Origin: Welwitschia mirabilis
Taxonomy: Eukaryota; Gnetophyta; Gnetopsida; Welwitschiales
Direction: 5' to 3'
DNA length: 38,658 nt
Assembly (NCBI GenBank): GCA_051453625.1
Contig: JBOZIK010000001.1
Coordinates: forward strand, 263,302,787-263,341,444
Positions 1 through 9,070 of this stretch are shown here, piece after piece. The position numbers were made by a program, and so were the translations under genes. The notes under the pieces are model-generated. The model was not told where the DNA came from and made no database searches. It was given only the letters and a program-made list of their open reading frames with translations. The first letter of the stretch is position 1. Each line of letters opens with the position of its first letter.

Positions 1-806
1 AAATCATAAGAGAAATCATAAGATTTTAAGAAGAAGAAAGACATTTTATTAAATCAATGGAATGTCTTACAACACCTTAGCAAGGTAGTAACTCCTCAAT
101 GTCAGAAACATAGCCTTCACATCAAGAACGATCTCTCCTATGCTGAATTGAGCCCTTGACTCCTTGGATGCCTTTGTTACACAATCCTCTAATGCTAAAT
201 GATTCCTAAATGAGGTCAAATGGGGGTTTTTATAGCTTTTCTAAGGTGGTTATGGGTCAGGTAGGTTAGTACAAGCGAAGAGGCGTTATTAAGCATAAAC
301 TAAACCCTAATTGACTTGGTTAGGAAGAATTTAAGGTACTGTCGTGTTACTGTCATCATGAGGACGACATAGAATATGACACCCTTTTATTAGCTAATCA
401 CAGATTGCCACATTAGAATCCCGTTGCTATTCGAATTTGCAAGTAACAACTATATCATCTCCTGTGTCGTGTGGATGACATAGCCCACGACAGCCACATC
501 AGCATTCCATCTTAATGTCTCCCACGTCAGCTTTGCCAGCCTCCTTTGAGTTCATGTCATGCCTCATGTTGTTGGAATGACAGATGAGATGATAGTCCTT
601 TTTTTGGGCTTTTCCTTTACTTTTTGCTCTACTTTATTCCTTAGTTAAATTCTTCCCTTTCTAGATCAAAATATGGCATTAATGTCATAATTAAATGGTT
701 AGATTAGATCATGATAAAATGCTTGAAAATGACTAAATTGAGTTCCTATTCCCTGCAAAACATCACCAATTACACTATTAAAACATGATAATTTGGAATC
801 ACAACA
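1..806 (-). mobile_element. 3' LTR of Gypsy-like element A (runs off left edge)
   Basis: Read on the minus strand this is an LTR starting at 806 with TGTTGTG, directly after a polypurine tract (GGTGGGGGGCTA, 809-820). The last 170 bp at its 5' end (637-806) recur at 1043-1212, also ending at an LTR-like terminus. I hand-count 12 differences, 10 of them transitions, so the two ends are about 7% diverged. A TATA box lies at 227-234, and an AATAAA-type polyadenylation signal reads on the minus strand near 46-52, so the R region is close to the left edge and the LTR is longer than 806 bp. Three copies of the GTCATCC/GGATGAC dyad lie at about 338-382, 452-494 and 565-598. No coding frame is visible. 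Orientation and right boundary are well supported; family assignment to Gypsy rests on the polypurine-tract context. Confidence 0.75.
227..234 (-). promoter_or_regulatory. TATA box of LTR A
   Basis: The minus strand reads GCTATAAAAACCCCC, a canonical plant LTR promoter. It sits about 575 bp downstream of the LTR start at 806 and upstream of a polyadenylation signal near 50. Confidence 0.6.
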
Positions 807-942
807 TAGCCCCCCACCTAGCATTTTGTCAGTCCCTTGACAAACAAAGTGAAAGAGGACTTAAAGATGCCAAATTATCAGGGAAGAAAAATCTCAAAAT
901 CAAATCAAAAGTTATATTGCATGTCTAGATAAACTAGCAATT
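807..942 (-). mobile_element. 3' internal end and polypurine tract of element A
   Basis: On the minus strand this is the last internal stretch before the 3' LTR. It ends in TTTGTCAAGGGACTGACAAA, a short spacer, then a G-rich polypurine tract abutting the LTR. The same block, slightly changed, precedes the LTRs of family B at 30701-30737 and 37845-37880, so A and B share their pre-LTR architecture. The rest of the internal region is lost in the following gap. Confidence 0.65.
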
Positions 943-1042
943 NNNNNNNNNNNNNNNNNNNNNNNNNNNNNNNNNNNNNNNNNNNNNNNNNNNNNNNNNN
1001 NNNNNNNNNNNNNNNNNNNNNNNNNNNNNNNNNNNNNNNNNN
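943..1042. other. Assembly gap (100 N) hiding the body of element A
   Basis: Exactly 100 N. On its left is the 3' end of A's internal region, on its right the middle of A's 5' LTR. The missing sequence should therefore include the rest of the 5' LTR (over 630 bp), the primer-binding site and any gag-pol, so the true length is probably kilobases. Confidence 0.85.
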
Positions 1043-1212
1043 TTCCTTAGTTGAATTCTTCCCTTTCTAGATCAAAATATGGCATTAATGTCATAATTAA
1101 ATGGTTAGATCAGATCATGCTAAAATGCCTGAAAATGACTGAATTGAGTTCCTGTTCCTTGAAAAACATCACTAATTACACTATTAAAACATGATAATTT
1201 AGGATCGCAACA
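1043..1212 (-). mobile_element. 5' LTR end of element A
   Basis: This is a 170-bp direct repeat of 637-806 with the same length and no indels by eye. It ends at 1212 (minus strand TGTTGCG...) without a polypurine tract, as expected for the outer edge of a 5' LTR. The flank begins ATATC, the predicted target-site duplication; its partner lies beyond the left edge of the window. Confidence 0.75.
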
Positions 1213-1729
1213 ATATCATCTTTGTAAATTTCTCTTCTTTATGTTTTTCAATATTAAAATGATTTGCTCTATTTGTCAAGAAATCTTAAAGGTTGGCCTC
1301 CATAATTAATAACCTCATTTGAATGTTTTAGAGGTCAATATCAGCTCAAATTATGTTTTGTAGGTCTGTCTTCTAGGCAAGAGAGAATACTATTAATCCT
1401 ATTGGCTAATAGTTCATTTTGAGAGTGAACATGGTTAATTTATCCTTCTAGTTTATTTATTTGGTCATTTATTCTATTTTCCATGATGTGCCAGTTGGTT
1501 AAACATCCTACTGAACTCATACATCTCTACCTTATTTTGTAAGTATTCTCTACCCTTTCATCTCTAATGGTGCTATCATTTTATAGTGTTGCTAGTGGTA
1601 GTTAGGGATCTATAACCACTCGATAGCTAAGAAAATAATTATAAAAATAGTTCTTAGCAGTTACCATAATGACCTTATGATATGAATAACAACTACTAAA
1701 GGGAGTATGTGTGTTATTGTGCATCTAGG
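1213..1729. other. Non-coding stretch, nothing recognised
   Basis: AT-rich sequence between element A and the minisatellite. No reading frame, polypurine tract or repeat was recognised on either strand. It may be the beginning of the LTR or promoter region that contains the minisatellite. Confidence 0.5.
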
Positions 1730-2595
1730 AATCACATCAGATACCCAAGTATGACATCAGATACCTATGTATATTAAGTGAGATGTCGAATACCCAAGTG
1801 TGATATAAGGAGTTTTTGAAGGATATTGGATCCTATCAACTAATTTCAAGGAGATGATAATGTATCTGAGATATGATTGTAACATGAAGCATCCAAGTAA
1901 GATGTTAAGCCCCCAAGTATGATGTCAAGACATTAAGTGCAATGCTAGAGCATTTTATGTCCCAAATGAAGCAAGTCATTTCTAAGAGGCAGGAGGAGAT
2001 TTTGGACCTACAGGCAATAAGTATAACATCGGGCATTCAAGTCTGATAATGGACACTAGAGTGTAATGTTAAGAATCTAAGTGTGAAATTAGAGTTTCTT
2101 GGGAAAGTAAGTAAAACAAGTAATTTTTCTGGAAAAATAGTGAAATTTATGCTTGTGAAGGGTAAGTGTGAGATCAAGCACCCAAGTGTGATGTTAGGCA
2201 TCCAAGTGCAACATCAAGCACTTAAGTGTGAAATTAGTTTTCAAAGGGCTTCAAAGTATGAGGTTGAATTTGGTAAGACCAAGTGTAACATGAGCCTTCA
2301 AAGTGTGACATCAGCCTAAGAAGTGTAACATTGGCCAGCTGGGAGTGCAACATAAATATTTGTGGAGTTTAAGGTTAGCCTTCAGAAAGTGCAATGTTGG
2401 TTTTTTAGGATTGGAACGTCGAGATCAGAGAAGTGTGACATCAGCTTTTAAAGTATGATGCTATCCTTTTAGAAATATGGCATCAAGATCAATAGAGTAT
2501 AATTGCGGCCTTTGAAGTATGATGTTAACCTCCTAGGAGTATGACATCAGCCTTCAAAGTATGACATCAACTTTCTAGGAGTGCAACATTGAATT
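1730..2595 (+). repeat. Degenerate minisatellite with TGACATCA / TGATGTCA cores
   Basis: About 0.87 kb made of loosely periodic units of roughly 20-25 bp. The recurring phrase is AAGTGTGACATCAGCC, with variants such as AAGTATGATGTTA and AAGTGCAACATCA. Examples lie near 1740-1760, 1915-1935, 2160-2215, 2295-2340, 2430-2460 and 2535-2590. It ends about 110 bp upstream of a TATA box. Short chance frames inside it, such as 2083-2319, are simply read-through of the repeat. Units are too diverged for a recent expansion. Confidence 0.75.
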
Positions 2596-2708
2596 GTAAT
2601 TTTAGACCTCAATTTTTCCATAGTTAACTAGAGTTATTTTTACTTAACTAAGTTTTAAATAACTATGATTAACTATTACTCTATGGTTAGGTTAAATCCT
2701 AGTCCACT

Positions 2709-2719
2709 ACTATAAATAG
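2709..2719 (+). promoter_or_regulatory. TATA box downstream of the minisatellite
   Basis: ACTATAAATAG, followed by a C/T-rich stretch typical of a plant start region. It is the best promoter candidate for the decayed reading frame that begins about 300 bp further on. An LTR promoter is equally possible, since no matching second LTR was found in the window. Confidence 0.5.
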
Positions 2720-3019
2720 CTCTATGGTTCCCTCTTTTTTTACCTCTTTTATCACATGCCTCCAATATCAAATTAGTAGTTATTTCTTTAGTTGTCTCTT
2801 TCTTTGATATTTTTATTATTTTTTTAATTTTTCATATTTTGTATAGATCCTTCCATAACTTGCTTTGGTTTATAATAGAAGTTCTTCTCTAATACTCATG
2901 GATATACTTCTTTCTCAAATCAAGGTAAGGCTTCTAGATTTTACCTTATCATTTCTTGGAATTCTACCAATGTTAGGTCTACAGAATTGGAAATACAATA
3001 ACATGCTTTAGAGTAAGGT

Positions 3020-3405
3020 TTGTTTTGGATCTTCTCCTCTAATCTCTTAGATATTTGTGGCTTTCTATCCTTTCATATTTTTCATCCTACTATTCTTTTC
3101 ATTCTTGATTCCTTATATTCTTCTTTCGATCCATGCATTGCTCCCATAACCCATTCTTATCATGGGCTAATTCAAATTTTGGAAAAAAGCATCTATCTAG
3201 TCTTTAGAATAAGTGAAGATGATCACGTTCCTCCATAGGTTTCTCATTCTAATGAGGAATTTTATCACTTCTTAGCCAATTGTTTAAAAGATTTTATGTG
3301 TATGCAAGAGGTGGATACCCGCTACCATTGGATTTTTACTATTAATTTTACCACTTTATATTTTACAGCTTGTAGAAAGATAATTATTTCTTGGTATTCC
3401 TTCAT
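3020..3405 (+). pseudogene. N-terminal part of the unknown decayed reading frame
   Basis: A plus-strand frame is open from the ATG at 3020 to a single TAG at 3236-3238 and reads on sensibly to about 3405. The TAG could derive from TGG or CAG. The peptide includes THSYHGLIQILEKSIYL and, after the stop, NEEFYHFLANCLKDFMCMQE. I do not recognise a family. Position, strand and type of decay match the longer frame that follows from about 3409, so this is probably the amino-terminal portion, joined to it by a frameshift or a small intron: an acceptor-like TTTTACAG lies near 3361-3368. No signal peptide or retroelement motif is visible. The start codon is simply the first ATG and is uncertain. Confidence 0.4.
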
Positions 3406-3408
3406 GAT

Positions 3409-5199
3409 TAGATTAGTAAAATACCTATTTATATAATTTACTTATTCATGTTTTTGCCTAGTGAAATTTCTTTAGATTAGGCTTTAGTTATCTATTCCTT
3501 CATCCTTTTCTAGTTGACCCATTTGAAGAGGAATGGAGATAAGGAAAAGTGTTTTTTTAGGAACATCTTATTAGGTTTATATTTAACTTCTATAAGTTTA
3601 TGGTATCTACAGCCATTTAGGTCCATTTCTATAGATTGTTCCTTTGTTTTACCTCATCATAAGATTCTTGTTCAGCTCTTATTACATTTTCATTCTTCCT
3701 CATTTATGGAGGATGAAGGTTTTAGGAGTTGTAGCCCTAGAGAGACATCTTAGGGTACTTTTTTTATTTCATTTGAGGTATGGGTTTTGCTGAGAAATCT
3801 TATTTTTAGGTATATTTCTGATAACTCTAGTTTTTTTGTTATTTTGTATTTATAGATGAGTAAGGCTTTTGGATTTTATAACTCTTCCTGCTAAAAATGT
3901 GATGAAGCGTTATTGAATCATCCTATGCCTATGGAAGTAAAAGAATAAGAGGATGCATCCCTTAGCTTTTCTTAGCGATACTAGCCTCATGGGGTATTAC
4001 CTATTACCATTTCTTCTTTTTCTTACTTCCTTTTTTTTTTTTACATAATTGTTTTCTTATTTTATTCTAGGTTCCTCATGAAGAAACTTTTGTTAAGGAC
4101 AATATGGATTTTATTCTATGGCCTTTAGAGAAGTTCTTTCTTTAATAGCTAAGCGAGGAGTGCATTGCTGTAACTGAAGCTTTTCCTTCTGTTCCTTTTA
4201 CTGGCCTCTTTATAAATTTAGTGTTCCCTTCTAATTCTCAAGAGAAAGATGTACTTAATGATTTTAATACATTAATGGATTAGGATAACATGTCCTATTT
4301 CATCCCCTATTTTTAGCCTCCAAGTTAGAATCCTTCTATTGCTTTCTCTTCTCTAGAGCCTTCTTGTCATTTGTTTATAATAAGGCTAAGCATCTTACTC
4401 CATCAATCAGCTCCTGTTAATGGTGAAGACCTTGTATCCCAAGGTTAAGAAGTTTATGAATTAGTTAGAGGATTATCAGTCCCTTTCTATCCTCTTGCAT
4501 ACATAGGTCACACATCCTTCATGCCTAGATGACATTTATACCTATCATCGATTCAAGGTAGTAGATGTACCATGGGACTTTAAGTATAGCTGTTCTACTC
4601 ATTTCACTTTCCATAATTCTCCCTAGTGTAAATGGCCTCCTCCACTCTGAGACTTCTATAATATGATTGATATGATGTGTTTCTTCTACTACATGGCTCA
4701 TCATGGGATTGAAGAGTTGGAGTCCATGAGTGATTTCCTTTGGATGTTGGAGAATGAGGTGGAAAACATGCACTTGATAGAGAAGAAATCATAGGTAGAT
4801 GCTTCTCGTATGACTACAATAGAAGAAAATTAGACTATCTTATTTGGTCGACTGATAAAGAGCAAGAGGATGATTTAGGATTATGTGAATCATTTGCCCA
4901 TTACTATTACTAGCATTAATGTTTTGTATCATGCTGAGGAGCTCTTAAATGAACATCTATTAGGGACTTTAATTACTTATAGTAAGCTTTATATGAAGCT
5001 CTATAAGTGACCATATCCTATCACTAGGGTGGATTCTATAGTGTCTTCTTATTCAGTTCAAATCAGTACTGTTGTGGTTCCTACATAGCCTACTAGGATG
5101 GAAGTTATTCTAGGTGGCATGAAGCCTTTTATACCAGGCTTAAAGGGTCATAATCCTATTAATTTCTTCATGGAGGATCATCTTTCTCCTCAAAAATGA
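3409..5199 (+). pseudogene. Decayed spliced reading frame of unknown function
   Basis: Three consecutive segments read as protein on the plus strand. Segment 1 (about 3409-3993) has a longest open run at 3514-3753 and ends in RY-stop-PHG. A 77-bp intron follows at 3994-4070. Segment 2 resumes in phase at 4071 (VPHEETFVKDNMDF) and runs to about 4377. A change of frame occurs between about 4380 and 4440. Segment 3 (4420-5199, 260 codons) includes YHRFKVVDVPWDFKYS and ends HLSPQK-stop. By hand I count about 22 in-frame stops: about 17 TAG, 3 TAA and 2 TGA. Nearly all are one transition from a Gln, Arg or Trp codon. A helical, charged stretch at about 4735-4960 suggests a coiled coil. I recognise no Gag, protease, polymerase or transposase motif. 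A plant-mobile-domain type protein carried by a transposon is a guess from the overall style only. Confidence 0.6.
3994..4070 (+). other. Candidate intron in the decayed reading frame
   Basis: Donor GGG|GTATTA, a strongly T-rich body including a run of T near 4031-4042, and acceptor TTTTATTCTAG|GTT. The length of 77 bp is typical of short plant introns. Removing it joins two coding segments in the same phase (phase 0), which is hard to obtain by chance. Confidence 0.6.
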
Positions 5200-7139
5200 T
5201 GTTTGATTTTCCTTGTGAATGTGTCATACACCCTGTTTCTGCTGGCACATTATTTTCTTTGATCATCATATTTTTATTCTTTGATGTATTATTCAGCCTT
5301 TGGCTATTTTATTTTTAAACTAAGTTCCTTCATTATTTTTCTCAAGTAGCAGTTTACTAATTATTATTTTCTCTAATACAAAATGTAATGTTCCATTTAA
5401 CTATTTTCGGATTACTTTACATAAAAATAAATAATTAAAATAATATGTCAAGATCCATTGGAACAATAAGAAATAATTTAAAGAAAATAAGGCTTTTATT
5501 ATTGATAGCAATAGATTATATTCCTTGTCATTAGCAAACGGCCTTGGACTAGTAGCTATAGATAAATACATGGACTCCAACCTTGTTTTCCCTCCTGAGA
5601 CCCTTAGGAATAAATAAAAGTTATCATTGGTTACAGCCACCTAGTCTATCCATCCTCACCTAATGCCATAGCCTTATATTACATAATGAAGGGATACAGT
5701 ATTTTTTTATGTTACATCCATTTACATCTTTATTAATTATGCTTAATTAGTACTTAATACACTTGATTATATAATTTAATGAATTAGAACATTACAAAAA
5801 ATGCAATAACAAAATCATAGAAATTTAGTCAAATTTGATAGAGAATAGACTCATTCATTCTAATGCAACAAACTAACCTCAAGAGTCTACCCATGTTTCT
5901 CCATTTCTTTTAATTGAATTCCCTATAATACTCAAAGTAACACTCTTTCCTCTCCTGCTATGATTACTTTATTTTACGACTTTAATATAAACTCTTTTTA
6001 GAAATATGGTTTAGAATATCCTAGAATTTTAAATTAGGGAGAGTCTTACCTCTTTAATTGAAATCTATGTCTTGAGTGAAATGTTAAAAATCTTTTTAAT
6101 CTTTAAACATTCTAAAAATACTAAAAAATTTTCTTGAATCCATTATTTGATTAGTGCCTTGACTGAGTTATGTAATGATAATTATCATTTAAACTAGTTT
6201 AATAAGAGATTATTTTTCAATAAAATTTATGACTTCTTCATATCTTACTAAATTTGTGCTATCAAGGTTTTATTCTTTTACTTCCTTTACCTTCAGTTAA
6301 TTCTACTTAAAAATGATTGTATACTTTTATGTTTTATAAATTAATTTCTATTTGGCTTGGTATGTATTTTTTTGAAATAGATATAATACATAGGATTATA
6401 GCCTTAAAAAATTGATATTTCTTTTTCTTTCAAATAAAGCATTGGATAGGATTTAGGATCTAAATAAAATTTATTTACCTAATATTCTAAGCTTTGTTTG
6501 ATATTTTCTTTTTATTATATGATGATGTGTTTCTATCCTTAGCTTGTACTTTTTTTTTTTTAAAATATCATCCACACATCTTAGTTAGTCGATTTTATTA
6601 TACAATACTTGAGTGCACCTTTTGTATAACAAGTCAATTTCTAAATGATTAGGTCCTAACCTTGTAGAAAACGTTGTTTCTAATGGCTTTGTTAATATTT
6701 TTAATTTACAAATAAAAGATATCCAAAAAGTTAATGGACAAAGGCTTAAAATTTATACATCACCTAATGATTGTACTTATGCCTTAAACCTAGTAGAAAC
6801 AATTATCTTGGGAGATTACTTTGAATAAAAAGAGGAGGATTTTCCATTTGTAATTTTTTAAATCTTATCTTAGCTCTATTTTTTGGTTTAAGTTATGATG
6901 CTACTTGATCATCTGTAACTTCATTAATGCTTACGTTTCCTATGTTTTATCATGGTTAAGTAATCTCTTACACTAGGAATTATAGTGAAAAAGATTAGAT
7001 TCAATCAATATTTAGATATTTATATACTTAAATCAATCTCCTTGATTACTTTATTTTAGAATTAATTATGTTAATGAAATTCTTATTGGCTATTATATGT
7101 TTTATTATTTTATTTCAATGATCAATCATTGATTTTTGA
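5200..7139. other. Non-coding stretch, nothing firmly recognised
   Basis: AT-rich decayed sequence. An 80-codon minus-strand frame at 5401-5640 has no motif. The minus strand around 5480-5620 has an LTR-like look with an AATAAAAGCC signal, but no partner copy was found in the window. Confidence 0.4.
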
Positions 7140-8188
7140 AATTCCAAGTGCATTAAAGAAAAAATTAATTAGGGAATAAAATAAAAAGTTAATCTTACTT
7201 AAAGGTATACCATGATGTCCTACCACAACTGTACTAAGGTAAATTTTCTAAAGAGGAGCCTTTCATAGTATGATATGGTAGCTATAGAAACTCCATCTAA
7301 GGGTTACTTTGTTATGATCTAGCTTTGCATATAGATCCTTACTCTTTTAGTAGCAGTTTCACTTCCTTCACCATGAAGAATGGTATTTCTCAGCATCCAC
7401 TTGATTCCCATTAATCTAAGGTAAAATCATTAAGGACTTTTCAGTATATTAAGCATTAGATGATGTTATAGCAAGGTACTATGATTGCTAAAAGCTAAAT
7501 ATGGAATGAATTATAGTTTAAGCATAGTCTTATGATTTTCTCTCAGGAGTCTTGTTAGGATTAAATTTAATCAAACTAGTTAATATTCTTCTTCCTCCAT
7601 GTTATTAATTTTTATTTTTTTATTTTCTTAGTTGCAAATTTATCTTAAAGTGATTTACTTACTTTTTCATAAAACAATGACAAGAAATTCATCACTTTAT
7701 AGTCTTCTTATTATAAATTCTAAGTTCTAATACATAATGAATCCTTAACCATTCATTTCATTTCCATTTTTTTAATTTTATGATTATGTTTTTCTATTTT
7801 TGTTTTTATCCTTCTTATTTTACATTCCTTGCTACTTTCATCTCATTCTTTTTTATTATTACAAGTACATGTGCTTACAAATTTGAGATGAGTTTATCTG
7901 CTTCATCAGGTGGAATCTTCAAAGTTCGTAAAAAAATTGGCTTTAATTAAAATAAATTTACTAAATGAAAATATGTTTTTCATATATTTAAAACAATAAA
8001 CTTCAAATCCAATGCATATCTTCATCATGATGCTAAAGTGTAATATCTTTTTAAATATGCACTCTATGTTAAAGTACAATCTCCTTTTGTGCTTGAATGT
8101 TATGTTTTATCCTTTTTTCAATTTGGCTCTCTCATATGCTTTTTCACTTTCTTCGTGAGGGAGTAACAAATTTGTAATAGGGGAGGCT
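7140..8188 (+). mobile_element. 3' non-coding tail of LTR element D
   Basis: Residues 7210-7375 match a block in the tails of family B (29617-29775, 35770-35930, 36746-36900); shared phrases include ATGATGTCCTAC, ATATGGTAGCTAT and TCCTTACT. The tail ends in a purine-rich tract (AGGGGAGGCTA, 8178-8188) directly before an LTR beginning TGTTACAAG. No coding frame is present. The element is therefore a plus-strand relative of family B that kept its tail and 3' LTR. Its body has either been lost or lies unrecognised to the left. Confidence 0.6.
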
Positions 8189-9070
8189 ATGTTACAAGTC
8201 AAATTATTAATATTTAACATCATGTTTGAAGTGTATTTTTAGGTTTTTTTTACTATGTTTAATGCTTATATGAATCACTTTGATGAGAAAGATAAAAGAT
8301 AAAGAATTAACAATAGTAATTATGAAGCAATTGTGAAAGACATATTAAGAACACATTGAAAAGAAAATGTTACACCAAAAAGATCAACAAGCATAGTAAG
8401 AAAAAAAGACAAAACTGATCAAAAAGCGTGTGGAAGCAAGAAGTCATGGAAATACATGAATAATATAAAAAAGCTCCACTAATTATGTAATCATTATTAT
8501 GATCATCATTAATTAGTTATGAATCTTCTACAATCCTAATAGTTATTCAAATACTATAAATACCATGTTATGCCCTCCATTTATTGATATTAATGGTATC
8601 AATTACTCCTGTGACATTTAGAGAGTGATTGAGCAAGAGATGCATCCTATAAGTTGCATAGAATGGATTTTCTTAGTGTTAGACTATTTCTTCTTCATTA
8701 AGAGGCTATTACTTTATAACTTCTATAGAGAAGGGTGTCCTTGGTATTGGGCTATGTCTCCTTCATTGAGAAGCTATTAGTTTATACATGAATGTGGAAA
8801 ATTTTCATTAGTAAGATATTAGTTGAAGTGTTCTTTTCCAAAATCTCTTTTTATCTTCCTTATCTCCTATTTCATTGAAGTTAAGTGACAAGTATCTATA
8901 AGTTAATATAGGTTATAAGGGTCAACTTATATGATAATAAGTTGGTAAAATAATTAGAACTTTTATTTATGTTGCATTATATTTTATATGTTTTAAATTC
9001 ATTATTCATCTATGTATTTCATTTGCATTACATTTAAATCCTAAAAGTTATATTAGGAATTCAATTTATT
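8189..9070 (+). mobile_element. LTR of element D
   Basis: Starts at TGTTACAAG immediately after a polypurine tract and contains a TATA box at 8553-8563. Past the first few bases it does not resemble the B LTR, so it is a separate family. Downstream of the TATA box a roughly 46-bp unit is repeated with a 68-bp offset (from about 8673 and 8741; shared TTCATT(A/G)AGA(G/A)GCTATTA). The right boundary is a rough estimate. Confidence 0.5.
8553..8563 (+). promoter_or_regulatory. TATA box of LTR D
   Basis: ACTATAAATAC, about 365 bp after the LTR start. Confidence 0.5.

Noticed and set aside
1730-2595. CRISPR-like array
   Set aside because: Units are variable and have no constant repeat or spacer lengths, and the DNA is plant nuclear; it is a degenerate minisatellite.
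4525-4792. Minus-strand frames of 62-82 codons
   Set aside because: They are opposite-strand shadows of the decayed plus-strand frame 4420-5199.
5401-5640. 80-codon minus-strand frame
   Set aside because: No motif, no homologous copy in the window, and a leucine/phenylalanine-rich composition expected by chance in AT-rich DNA.
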